From positions 124,001-188,000 of the forward strand of contig CAJQUW010006804.1 of assembly GCA_907163375.1 (NCBI GenBank): a stretch of DNA of 64,000 bases, in the 5' to 3' direction. Numbering within the stretch: position 1 is the first letter of the stretch; every line of letters starts with the position of its first letter. The position numbers were made by a program, and so were the translations under genes. This document shows, piece by piece, positions 1 to 9,152 of this stretch. The notes below the pieces were generated by a model that was given only the letters and a program-made list of their open reading frames with translations, had not been told where the DNA came from and did not search any database. This DNA comes from Prostheceraeus crozeri. Its lineage: Eukaryota > Platyhelminthes > Polycladida > Euryleptidae.

Positions 1-132
1 AGGAATAACAAATTCAATGGGGCCAGCATTCTCAGCTGTTCGAGGATGATAATCTACAATACTTGAACTAAGAATATCTGTCTGTATGGCTTGTTGATCA
101 AACAAACAAAAACCGGAAGTTTTACACTCCAT
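1..132 (-). CDS. probable Polinton capsid protein, N-terminal 44 residues (runs off window)
   Basis: An ORF opens at ATG 132-130, two bases after the stop of the pVI-like gene, and stays open to the window edge. The visible peptide includes a YHP motif followed by GPIEFVIP. As I recall it, this resembles the start of the conserved Polinton proteins annotated as F54H12.2-like, which are thought to be virion proteins. Position next to the pVI-like gene agrees. Whether it is the major or minor capsid protein cannot be decided from 44 residues. Confidence 0.5.
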   Translation of the reverse strand, partial: MECKTSGFCLFDQQAIQTDILSSSIVDYHPRTAENAGPIEFVIP

Positions 133-134
133 GA

Positions 135-590
135 TTAGAAGTTATAGCAGCGTCGTCGTTTAGCGCCTGATGAATGATTAGAGCCTCTGCGACGTTTGCG
201 TGAATGCCTTTTGACTGAAGATCGCACCTTACCAGCTCCGCGATGTTTCCTCCTTCCTTTATTCATTCGTTTAGGTGATTTTCTTTCCTTGAGTAACACC
301 AGCAAAGGTCTGCTTCAATGTTTTTAAACCGCGTTCCTTCCCACGATTCAACAAACTGCTCTTAAAACTTCTACCTCTGGAAAGATCACTAGCAACATCA
401 CCAGCAAAGCCAACGGCATTACTTAAACATTTCGTTTTAAAGATCTACCGACATTGGATATGAGAGGTGCTACAACAGATTTCAGTGCACCAAGTATGCT
501 ACCTCCACGTTGGCGGCGAGCGCCGATGTAAATTTGTCCTCCACCACTTACATAGGAGGGTCGTGAATAAAATGAAGCGGTTGGATTCAT
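135..590 (-). pseudogene. pVI-like minor virion protein, frameshifted
   Basis: Starts at ATG 590-588 with a short Gly/Tyr-rich head (SGGGQIYIGARRQRGG), then an amphipathic stretch, SILGALKSVVAPLI. Reading must change frame near 440 and again near 270 to keep going. The middle part contains GDVASDLSRGRSFK. The tail is strongly basic (runs of KR and RRR) and ends at the stop 137-135. Head, amphipathic helix and basic tail match the adenovirus pVI-like proteins of Polintons, which act inside the capsid. The two frameshifts make it a pseudogene. Confidence 0.6.
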
Positions 591-707
591 AGCTCAAACC
601 CTAAACATTGTTAGTTACAACTTTGCATGAATCACTGTCGATCACTTAGATGAAAGATGTCGGCACGACGCATCCAAGAGTTCATACTTGAAGGATAACC
701 AGTCCAT

Positions 708-1898
708 TTAACAAGACACCATTCTTTCACCTTGCCGTTTTTTACATCGAATGATTTTCTCTACCAAATATGTTTCACTTTCAGTGACTACCTCAATCTC
801 ATCGCGGTAAAAGCTACCCTCAATTTCTTCATTATCGTAATCTTTCAACTTGTAGGTGGTTGGAGAGTCTTTTTGATTAATCCTTGATACTGTAAATACC
901 TCCTCTGTCCAATTCGGAAGGTACCCTTTAGCAAAAACACTTTTCACTTTTGAGATACGAACTTTATCACCAATTTTCACATCACTTTTCACATGAGTGC
1001 GTTTACGTTGGAATGATTCGCGCACTTTATCTACATTGTCAGCATTTACATCTACTGGTCTGAGTCCAATAGAACGATGGATAGAGTGATTGTAGGCATG
1101 TACCGTATCTTGTAGAACCTTTGTCCAATTTTGTGTCAAGTTGGCAGTAAAATGTCGCCACAAGCGATTTTTTTAATGTGCGATTAAAACGTTCAACGAG
1201 TGCAGCTTTATAAGCACTCTTTACACTAAACAACTCAATGTCATGCCTCTCAAATAATCTTCTCACATGCTGATTTTCAAACTCTTTTCCTTGATCACTC
1301 TGAATTCTTTTTGGAATGCGGCCTTCTCGAAAAATTGTTTGGAATGCTTTTGCTACTCCTTTCCCTTCTTTAGTTTTTAAAGGTTGAGCCCACGCATAAC
1401 GCGAGAAAATATCAATGACGGTTAAAATAAATTATTGCCCGAGTTATGTTTTGAAATGGAGGCGACATCGCACAAATCTGCTTGCCACTGTTCATCGATG
1501 TCATGAACAATATAATGGCGGGTGCGGTACTTCTTTTTCGCTTGTTTGTGGAGTGTATAGGTAGCCTGACCCTTTAACATCGTTTCACTTGTGATTGTGG
1601 AAGACCACTCGCTTTTGATAATTTCTTGATAGATGCAAATCCTGCCGGATGTTTTACATCATAATAGATTGATTTCAAACGTTCAGTCGATGACGACTGA
1701 CTCTTTTTCCTCCTTCTCATCTTTTTGCTTTCTTGCCTTTCTACATTTACAACAACTGCAGCATTTAGCTTTAGCGGTTTTGCGATCGTGTTCACATTGC
1801 TTAGGGGTTTCATTGTGAGAGCTGGCGCAGCAAGTGCAAGTGACAACGACATTCACCTCTGGCGGCTCATTACATGGTAAGCAACACATCTGCTTCAT
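708..1898 (-). pseudogene. Polinton retroviral-type integrase (rve, DDE), frameshifted
   Basis: From the right: a Cys-rich lysine-rich head (1683-1898), an HTH-like segment ending SGLPQSQVKR (1574-1640), then the catalytic core. Core motifs visible in different frames are DEQWQADL (first Asp), RIQSDQGKEF (second Asp) and ALVERFNRT (Glu). The C-terminal part (708-1163) has YLPNWTEEVF and YKLKDY, the chromo/SH3-like tail of these integrases. It inserts the element into the host genome. At least three frame breaks (about 1160, 1420 and 1570) rule out function. Whether the Cys-rich head belongs to this protein or is a separate small ORF is unclear. Confidence 0.85.
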
Positions 1899-1899
1899 A

Positions 1900-2592
1900 T
1901 TAATAGTCTGAGAACATGTATTTCCTAGGAGGAGCTGTTTTACGTTTTCCTTTTACTAGTTTTAGCGGCGATGTAGATCTACGTCGAGTTCTTCCTCTTG
2001 TTTGCTTAGTGAGTGTGGGAGGGGATGTAGCAGGTGACGTCTTAAACCAATTTGTTGGCATTTTCATCGTCTGAAGCATTGGAGCAGTAGCCATTGTTGA
2101 ATCAAGTTCCTTCAATGTCTCATTATTCAAAGCAAATTTTGGCACATTATGCTTTTTCAATAGTTTAAGAAAGTATGTCCAACCAGGTGGAACATAGCCC
2201 TGACGGCGCTTTCTACGTGTCGCATACTGAATCAAGTCTTCATAACGTGAAGCATCAATCACTTTATTTTCATCTGTAATGATTTCTCCTCTATCATTTA
2301 CATTGAGATGGGGTTCAATACTGTTGAAAAGAGATATGGCATGTGCGCGAGATGCTAAAGGTGTAGCAGTCGATACAGAGTCACGCATCTTATTCTTCAA
2401 ATTTTTCAATTGCTCAACAGTTTCCGATTGTAATAATACAGCACGATGTGGATCTTTGATGTGAACATTTTGCTGATAATCTATTTCTTTCCTATACATT
2501 TGATTTGCAAGAGGTTGCTTTACTTGCTGCATGGCAGTCAATTGTACATATTCATCTTGAGGAATAACAATCATGCGAGAATAAGAACTCAT
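1900..2592 (-). CDS. conserved Polinton protein, 230 aa, unknown function
   Basis: An intact ORF whose ATG overlaps the stop of the ATPase by ATGA (2592-2589), a tight overlap like those of viral gene blocks. The N-terminal third is predicted helical with many Leu/Lys (QLKNLKNKMRDS). The middle has ATRRKRRQGYVPPGWTYF, and the C-terminus is rich in Thr, Arg and Lys. No enzyme motif is visible. Proteins of this shape sit beside the packaging ATPase in other Polintons; a scaffold or core role is only a guess. It is the longest undamaged gene of copy A in the window. Confidence 0.65.
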   Translation of the reverse strand: MSSYSRMIVIPQDEYVQLTAMQQVKQPLANQMYRKEIDYQQNVHIKDPHRAVLLQSETVEQLKNLKNKMRDSVSTATPLASRAHAISLFNSIEPHLNVNDRGEIITDENKVIDASRYEDLIQYATRRKRRQGYVPPGWTYFLKLLKKHNVPKFALNNETLKELDSTMATAPMLQTMKMPTNWFKTSPATSPPTLTKQTRGRTRRRSTSPLKLVKGKRKTAPPRKYMFSDY

Positions 2593-3253
2593 AGTTTGTA
2601 GATAATCATGGGAGTTTTCAAAATATCACTTCGAAATCTAAATTCTTCCGGACACTCTTGCGTAAAGTCAATGAATAAGTAACCGTATGGTCTTTCAGTA
2701 GCTGCTTGAAAAATTTCAATTAAGGCTTTTGATCCTCTGGGTGCAACTTGTCGCGCTAAAATTTCAAATTGACTTTTATCTCGCGGATTCTTGAAAATAG
2801 CATAATAGTGTGTATTCAGGTTTCGTGTACGAGCTTCTTTTCCATCAGGAAACAAATTTTGTGTGATATAGATGATAAAGCACCTTTTATGATGTGCTGC
2901 GCGAGTGAACATATCTGTAACATCTTTTGAATTCTACTTTCTTTTAATAAATCATCCAATACAACAACATCATTAGACTGAAGTTTATCCACTGGAATAA
3001 TTCCTTCATGTCGAATAAAGTTGCGACTTTGCAATTCCTGAAACAGCGACGGTTGATAAATACCATAACACCAAATCACTTGATTGATAGGTTCCTTAAA
3101 CAACTCCCTTCTTTTATCCAATAAATTCAGCGTGAAAACAGTTTTACCTGCATGAGATGGACCTGATACAGTCAGAACTTTATCACATTGAAGTCTGAAA
3201 TCCATTTTATTACTTTGAGATTCAACAGTTGCATAATTAACGCTTAGAGCCAA
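2589..3253 (-). pseudogene. FtsK/HerA-type DNA packaging ATPase, one frameshift
   Basis: The first half (2816-3253) has the Walker A motif GPSHAGKT at residues 31-38 and the Walker B-like strand NDVVVLDDLL. The second half (2589-2912) is in another frame and has ITQNLFPDGKEARTRNLN and GYLFIDFTQECPEEFRFR, which are the conserved C-terminal motifs of the Polinton and adintovirus ATPases. The enzyme would pump DNA into the capsid. The two frames overlap around 2816-2912, so one indel separates them. The ATG lies 17 nt inside the end of the upstream pX-like gene. Confidence 0.85.
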
Positions 3254-3589
3254 AGATATTACCCAATAGGTTGCCCACGGCAGGAGCTATCATTGGAAGT
3301 AGTGCTGAAAGGAAACCGCCCTTTTGTGTTAGAGTTTTCCTCTTTCTTTGAAGGGTGACTTTAGGATTGGAGATGAAACGCAATTTCGTAGCATATCGCT
3401 TAAGTAACTTTCGTTGTTTTGGTGCTAATTTCTTCGTCCTCAACTTCCTCACATGAGAAATAAATTTCACAAATGAATTTATCGTTAGCATGTCGTATAG
3501 CATTGTATCGCTGATTTGCTTTCATTCGTCGGAGAGCTTGAATGGCTGAAGAAAACTTTGAAGACTTTTGTGACTTTACGTTTCGCCAT
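3237..3589 (-). pseudogene. pX-like basic virion peptide, frameshifted
   Basis: Opens at ATG 3589-3587 (MAKRKVTK) but frame changes are needed near 3570 and 3490. The middle frame carries AIQALRRMKANQR and the third frame (3237-3503) a long Lys/Arg-rich region with RKRKTLTQKGGF. It ends in a hydrophobic glycine-rich tail, GGFLSALLPMIAPAVGNLLG, before GSKR and the stop. Basic body plus Gly-rich hydrophobic tail is characteristic of the pX-like peptides of adintoviruses and Polintons, thought to condense DNA or disturb membranes. Confidence 0.65.
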
Positions 3590-3597
3590 TTTTCGTG

Positions 3598-3807
3598 TTA
3601 GTCTTTGCTAAAACCTATCTTTACCACATTTGCATAGGTACTAACTATTGCGACATAAGTGACACTCGAAATGACAATATCACAGTGGTTACATTGGCAA
3701 AGTTGAATGCAATTACGTATGAAACAGCGTTGACAAAAAGCATGCTTACATCTCTTGAAGATCGCTTTTCATTTCCATCCTTTTCGCTTACATACATCGC
3801 AACACAT
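3598..3807 (-). pseudogene. RING-like zinc-finger protein (about 69 aa) with an in-frame stop
   Basis: Reading from ATG 3807-3805 gives MCCDVCKRKGW, an in-frame TGA, then FKRCKHAFCQRCF and CIQLCQCNHC before the stop at 3600-3598. The spacing C-x2-C ... C-x-H-x3-C-x2-C ... C-x-C-x2-C fits a small RING-type finger. RING proteins commonly act as ubiquitin ligases; that role is inferred here. It lies between a membrane peptide and the pX-like gene, 8 nt upstream of the latter. Copy B has lost this region. Confidence 0.5.
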
Positions 3808-3964
3808 AGTTTCCACCGTTACTGATGTCTATAGCAAGTCTTTTTGAAGATATGAATTTGCTAGCCTTTTCTAAATAATAGACGCATGTACAGAAGGAAT
3901 ATACTTCGAGAGTGAGCAGACATAGCTCGAAAACCAGTTGTGCTACAATCAAGTACCACTGCAT
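3788..3964 (-). CDS. short membrane or secreted peptide, 58 aa
   Basis: The ATG at 3964-3962 follows the stop of the 136-aa gene by only a base or two. The peptide begins MQWYLIVAQLVFELCLLTLE, a strongly hydrophobic start that could be a signal peptide or membrane anchor, then SFCTCVYY. Copy B encodes the same first 20 residues unchanged (10529-10589) before being cut by the mariner insertion, so the reading frame is probably real. The 3' part overlaps the RING-like ORF in another frame. Function unknown. Confidence 0.45.
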   Translation of the reverse strand: MQWYLIVAQLVFELCLLTLEVYSFCTCVYYLEKASKFISSKRLAIDISNGGNYVLRCM

Positions 3965-3966
3965 TT

Positions 3967-4377
3967 TCAATTTTTCTTTATGGAAAGTTGAATGTGAATA
4001 TCTGAAATCGCTTCAATCACTAGACTGCTACCATGATGGTTTAATGCGTTAAGACGTTCAGCAATTTTTATCATATGTCTTTTAAAAAATTCTTCGGGGT
4101 GATCTACCACTTCCATTGAATAAGAAGCAAAATGGAAAGAGCGACTTTCCACCTCTTCCTTTCCAAAATGACTAAACTTAATTTTCGCAACTAATCGCGC
4201 CATGATAATGCTATCAGAGAATGTATTCATTAACTCTAGAAATAGAGTGCTAGCATCATCGACCACTGCTTCGATGTCGGTCTCATCTTTATGAAAATTT
4301 ATCACATAATCTTGAACAGCTCCTTTTAAACTTTGCCTATAAAAATGTAATGTTCCGCAGTCGTTTGAGAAAGACAT
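3967..4377 (-). CDS. 136-aa Polinton protein resembling a PolB N-terminal domain, copy A
   Basis: An intact ORF starting MSFSNDCGTL and ending QLSIKKN. Useful landmarks are the acidic FHKDETD, LMNTFS, FHFASYSMEVVDHPEEFF near residue 83 and NHHGSSLVIE near residue 115. The pattern (helical, SS/SY block, then a GSS motif ahead of a short beta strand) recalls the N-terminal region found ahead of protein-primed PolB in Polintons. That is my inference from memory and no polymerase motif follows. The copy B protein (10592-11002) has the same length and stop position and is about three-quarters identical. Confidence 0.6.
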   Translation of the reverse strand: MSFSNDCGTLHFYRQSLKGAVQDYVINFHKDETDIEAVVDDASTLFLELMNTFSDSIIMARLVAKIKFSHFGKEEVESRSFHFASYSMEVVDHPEEFFKRHMIKIAERLNALNHHGSSLVIEAISDIHIQLSIKKN

Positions 4378-4464
4378 GATCGCCCTTTATCTAACCCATC
4401 CATTGCATGAAAACAACAACTCTTCTCATAGTAACATTTATTGAATAACGGTAACAAGCATGCA

Positions 4465-5031
4465 TTATAAATCAATGGTTTGAAAGAGATAAAATAGATA
4501 CAGCTGGTAACTATCATACAGCGAGCAATGATAACCATACAGGATTTTTGCAGTGTTGAGGTAAGGAGGAAAGAAGCATTGGTTATGAACGTAGCTACTA
4601 CAACGAACAGACAAAATAGGAACACACAAATCCTTAAAACGTTTCGTGACTTCATGATAATGTTGATTCACTCTACTATCCCAAGGCGGGAGCAAAATAT
4701 CATCAATGATTAGATTGGGAAATACTTTCCTCTCCTTACCAGGATTATTACATACTAGAAGGAATGCGTATAAAACATTGAAAGCAGCTACCATCCATCC
4801 GTGTTTTTATAAAGTCAACTAAGAAGAGCACTCTCACAAAGAAAAGCCATAGTCTTCGCAAATATTTCAGATTAAGTCCATGAATGTGTTTTTCTCGCCC
4901 CATTGATCAACATTGTTTTCTTCGGAATTGCAGTTGGCTATGGTTTGATGATAGACACTAACAATCTGATATGTCCAATTGTTCATAGCAATAGCACTGA
5001 GCTCCTGTACAGGTTCACCCTCACAATCCAT
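4465..5031 (-). pseudogene. DEDDh 3'-5' exonuclease-like gene, copy A, broken
   Basis: This is the counterpart of the intact ORF 11090-11620 in copy B. The C-terminal half is readable (4465-4794): PGKERKVFPNLIIDDILLPP and DSRVNQHYHEVTKRF. The N-terminal half, including the position of the MDCEG motif near 5031, is shifted into other frames by small indels. A function as an active exonuclease is ruled out in this copy; see copy B for the family argument. Confidence 0.65.
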
Positions 5032-5094
5032 AAAAATGATGATAGAAGCCTAAAACGGAAATTTACAACATCTAATGGAAACGATCTAGAACAT

Positions 5095-5265
5095 ATTACA
5101 AAAATGAAAGAATTACATCGATGCTTTTCACGACAAAATAACTCAAATGATATGATTAGGCAACGAAGAAGTAAAATGTATTCTACATAAAGACCACGTC
5201 CTACGACACTCAAAGCAACATAAAAAGCGAATTGTCATAGGGTAGAGTTAGGAAAGGACTAGTAT
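5095..5265 (-). pseudogene. RING-like zinc-finger remnant, copy A
   Basis: Homologous to the RING-like ORF of copy B (15155-15403). The fragment LLLRCLIISFELFCREKHRC keeps part of the Cys spacing, but the first Cys pair is in a different frame and one His position is changed. It runs on without the 3.46-kb insertion that interrupts copy B, and so provides the empty-site sequence (ATTACAAAAATGAAAG near 5095-5110). Confidence 0.45.
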
Positions 5266-5960
5266 GGTCTCCTTCTTTGATTTGCGTTTTGATGCCGCAT
5301 CTTCTCCGACTTGCGCTTCGTACCACTGCTGTTAAGGATTTGATCAATAAATGTCATCCACGTTGGGTGGTTTGGGAATATATAGGATGGAATTCCATAT
5401 GCATGGAGAGAGAGGCTATTTATTATCCTTGTGTGCGACCCATAATATTGCCCATTCACTTTGAAAAGGATATCGCCAAGTACCTTCTCCGAGCTCATCA
5501 CATCTGATGGGTATTGAATGATCTCCATCCTTCTTATAGTAAGTACACCAATGTGATACCGGTAGGCAAATGTGATTACCATCCCAAATCTTTCTATAGG
5601 GAGTATCCTTGTCATCTTTCGCCTTCCACTCCTTGAGCAAAGAGGAGTAGGAATTCCTATATTTAAAATGTCACTCGTACTCCTCAATAATTATCATCGT
5701 TGGGCGAATTGTACGGAACTCCACGGGGTTTCATATGTAGTCCCCATACTGATATGCGGCATTATTCTTGACAAATCCTCCCCTGAAAGGGAGCATTCCA
5801 CGTTTGGAGTACTACGCTATGAATCGCATAACGCAAGGTTTGTTTAAATATTACGCTGTATCGGTGTAGGATTATGTACCTTGGTTGTTTCTCACTGGCC
5901 TTCAGTTGTAGATGATCTGATCGTACCGCGAACCTTGTAACGTTTTTGACCGCCATGTAG
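5259..5960 (-). pseudogene. first (terminus-proximal) Polinton gene, copy A, broken
   Basis: Three overlapping frames (5259-5687, 5416-5640, 5762-5956) each contain segments alignable to the copy B gene at 15300-16068, such as the C-terminal basic tail with KRKSEK and the phrase FIDQILNSSG. No domain is recognised. The gene is transcribed inward from the right terminus. In copy A the splice acceptor seen in copy B (near 15998) is replaced by a degenerate AAG, and several indels break the frame. Confidence 0.45.
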
Positions 5961-6239
5961 TCCTACTAGTTAGCAGATGAGAGTAGATGCCTTAAAATGA
6001 AAGAGGGGAAGATTTATTAAGTTACTCACGGGAGAGAGGGAGGAAAGTACGACTTACCATTTTAGTTGGATAATAGAATAGGGAACTAGAGATAGAGAAA
6101 AATGTGCGTCCAGTCACTCGTGTGATTCAACGTTGGAATTATTCTCCAACTGTGGAAGGCTCGCTATTATATAGAAAATGCTTTGATTCTCATTGGATGA
6201 TGATCCTCATTGGACAAATAACCATCATGCGGATTCCTT

Positions 6240-7989
6240 TTCCGAAATCCGGTGTCCATTCCGATGCTTGGTTTTGGCGCTACAGCCCAAAACGGCTGAT
6301 GATAGTGTGATCCGTATTAACGCAGTTCGTCGTTTGTAGAAACCGGGTCCACGTTCGTGCGTCCCAGTGTGATGGTTATTACGTCAGTCGACGAGTCACA
6401 ATATACTGCATGTGGTGTTCAGTTCTTGCCAATATCATAAGATCGTTTTTCCGTTAAATAGTTAAAAATTCTTGTTCCGTACGCGTTCCAGTGAAAAACG
6501 TCCCAAATTCTAACTCTGCGTTTTTCGACAAGGTCCCCAAAATCTTTAAATGGCGTCCTCACATCTAAAACGAAGACAGATAGGAACAAAGAAGCCGATT
6601 CTTTCATGAATTTCTCACTCTTAGTTTTCTTTCAAACGACTATTGCAACGACAAAATCCGTCCACTAGGAAGCCAAAATCGAAGCTAGCTCTCCCGAGGT
6701 GGGGTAGGGGTAAAGGGTGGGAAAACTTGTTCGACCTAACTTTTACGAGAAAGACGATGTAACACGGGCGCATCCGAAAATTCGACACTTTGGAAAAAAT
6801 TTTCATTTTAACCGTACACATTCACTCTGACACTTACGATTTTTTCAACCTTTCCTAAAATCTTGTAACCGCTCTAACTTTTGAACGGCTGATCGGATTG
6901 ACTCGCGCCAAAAAATGTCATAGGTTAGTTTTTCATCCTCTTTCGAATGCAACCCGAACGAACAAAATCCGTCCACTAGAAGCCGAGATAGCAGCTAGCT
7001 CTCCCGGGGGGAGGGGGGTAGGGGAATGGGGAGAAAAACTTGTCGACCTTACTTTTGACGAGAAAGACGATGGTAGCACTGGCGCATCGAAATTCGACAC
7101 TTTGGGAAAAAAAAATTTAAAACAGTTTTTACCGTATACAGTCACTCTGACCTTAGGATTTTTATCAACCTTTCCTAAAAATCTTGTAACCGCCTAACTT
7201 TTGAACGGCTATATGATCGGAATGACTCGCGCCAAAAAATTTCATGGGTTAGTTTTTTTCATCCTCTTTTCGAATGCAACCCGAACGAACAAAATCCGTC
7301 CACTAGAAGCCGAATAGCAGCTAGCTCTCTCCGGGGGGGGTAGGGGTAGGGGTAGGGTGGAAAAACTTGTCACGCTAACTTTTGACGAGGAAGACGAGGG
7401 AAGACTGCGCATCGAAATTCGACACTTTGGAAAAAATTTTTCATTTTACCGTACCAGTCACTGAGACACTTATATTTTTTCAAACCTTTCCTAAAATCTT
7501 GTAACCGCTTCTAACGTTTGAACGGCTGATCGGATTGACTCGCGCCAAAAAATGTCATAGGTTAGTTTTTCATCCTCTTTCGAATGCAAAACCCGAACGA
7601 ACAAAATCCGTCCACTAGAAGCCGAGATAGCAGCTAGCTCTCCCGGGGGGGTTGGGGTAGGGTGGGAAAAACTATTCGACCTAACTTTTGACGAGAAAGA
7701 CGATGGTAGCACTGGCGCATCGAAATTCGACACTTTGGATTTCCTCCCACCCTACCCCCCCCCCGGGGTGGAAAAACTTGTTGAGACCATTTTTGACGAG
7801 GAAGACGATGGACACCACGTCCACCAGGCCGGCACACCACGTCCACCAGGCCGGCACCCAAGCCCACACGGGCGGCACAACACGCCAGGACAGGGAGGAG
7901 GAGGAGGAAGAGAGGAGGGGGGTAGGGGGGGTAGGGTGGGAAACGGCCGCCATCTTGCGCTATCTGGTGTTTGTCACTTGCTTACTACT
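6240..7989. repeat. tandem-repeat-rich right terminal region of Polinton copy A
   Basis: A unit of about 310 bp is repeated: the marker TTCGACACTTTGG starts at 6781, 7093, 7418 and 7726 (steps 312, 325, 308). Each unit also holds GACTCGCGCCAAAAAA, CCGTCCACTAGAAGCC and a G-rich tract (for example 7008-7024). The last part (7735-7960) is GC-rich with two copies of CACGTCCACCAGGCCGGCAC. All small ORFs here follow the repeat and are not genes. The array probably forms the element's long terminal repeat; the matching left end is outside the window. Confidence 0.8.
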
Positions 7990-9150
7990 CCGGTGTCGGT
8001 GTCGTGCTTTTCAAAATCCGGTGTCGTGCTCGAACCCGGTGTCGGTCAAAAAAAGCACGACACCCCAGCCCTGTAATCAACAGCAGCAGTTAAATTTTTA
8101 AGTTGATCCTGCCCTCAAACAAAGTTCTGTGACGTGTGCGAAGTTGGCGGAAGCATTATGCACTACAGCAAGATTCTATTCGAAACAGCCTCCACTTTGT
8201 CAATCTCAGCCTCCTGATCATGAATCTGGGTCCAGATCCCACAAATCCGCATTCGTGCTTGAGAAATTCAAGCCTACAGATAAAAGTGGTTCCATTGTGA
8301 AGTTAGTTCTTAGTTCCGCTGATGGGCGCAGTAAATCAGTTTTCTTCTGTCAATACCTGATCCAATTTGCAGCGCTGATCAGATTTATGATTCATTTTTT
8401 CACAACAATGAAGTCAAAAACGGCAATATCGCAACATGCTCATGCACGTGTGTAATGATAGCGGTAATACCCAGCGGAACCATTCAATTTCAGCCTCCTG
8501 ATCATGAATCTGGGCTCAGATTCCACAACTTCACAGTCGTTATTGAGAAATTCAAGTTTAAATATGCAGGTGGCTCCGCTACCTTCACACACGTAGGTCT
8601 ATGTGCCTTTTCTAGCAAAACCACAATAAGAGAGAAAGAGAAAATGCTCCCTTACAGCTTCCATCGGATTTTGATATACTCGTTTTTTCCACTTTGCACT
8701 CTTTCACATCTGACACATGTTCTTTTTTCAAGACCATTGTGAGCATGCTGCTGCGGATTTCAATGCCAAAAGAGGTTATTTGCATTCTGTTGATACTTAG
8801 ATGACGAAGCCTTTGTCGGAAGCCGAGATTTTTTGCATCAAGTTTCAGAAACTCAAAAATTCCTTTATTGAAGACCTTTTACTAATAAAATTTAATTAAT
8901 AAATTCTTAAGTTATCACTTTTGATAAAATAAATTTCACCTTAAGTCAAAAGGCTTGTCCGTCAACAAACCCACGTTCTTCTTGTTGAACTTGTGTTGCT
9001 AACTGAACAACCAATCAGAATGCAGTGTTCTACGGCCAATGTCTTGGACTGGAAATTCGTGCAGAGTGACGGATCTGCAAATATTGTTTTCATGCAATAC
9101 AACCTTAACTGAGTCAGTTAGGATTGCGTGATCTCACTCAAATCTCAGTA
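7990..9150. other. intergenic stretch between the two Polintons; hairpin and a duplicated segment
   Basis: No gene is recognised. An inverted repeat, GGTGTCGTGCTTTT (7998-8011) against AAAAGCACGACACC (8051-8064), lies just outside the Polinton end. A segment beginning TCAGCCTCCTGATCATGAAT occurs at 8206 and again at 8490 (spacing 284 bp), both in open frames reading QPPDHESG on the plus strand and followed by similar residues (FVLEKFK, VVIEKFK). These may be tandemly duplicated exons or a repeat; I cannot name a family. Confidence 0.45.
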
Positions 9151-9152
9151 TA

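Larger units (their letters stand above)
1..7989 (-). mobile_element. Polinton/Maverick-like (adintovirus-like) element, copy A, right-hand part
   Basis: A block of minus-strand genes typical of Polintons: retroviral-type integrase, FtsK/HerA-type packaging ATPase, pX-like and pVI-like basic proteins and a probable capsid gene start. It runs off the left edge of the window. The right terminus is placed at 7989 because copy B (ending at 17286) shares the last 12 bases, TTGCTTACTACT, and the sequences differ beyond. Read inward, the terminus begins AGTAGTAAGC, in keeping with Polinton ends starting AG. The protein-primed DNA polymerase and protease are not seen and may lie to the left. Most genes carry frameshifts, so this copy looks dead. 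Confidence 0.88.

Noticed and set aside
6419..8101. Many overlapping ORFs on both strands (for example 7688-8101, 7735-8076)
   Set aside because: They follow the 310-bp tandem array and its GC-rich end; frames repeat with the array and have no protein-like composition.
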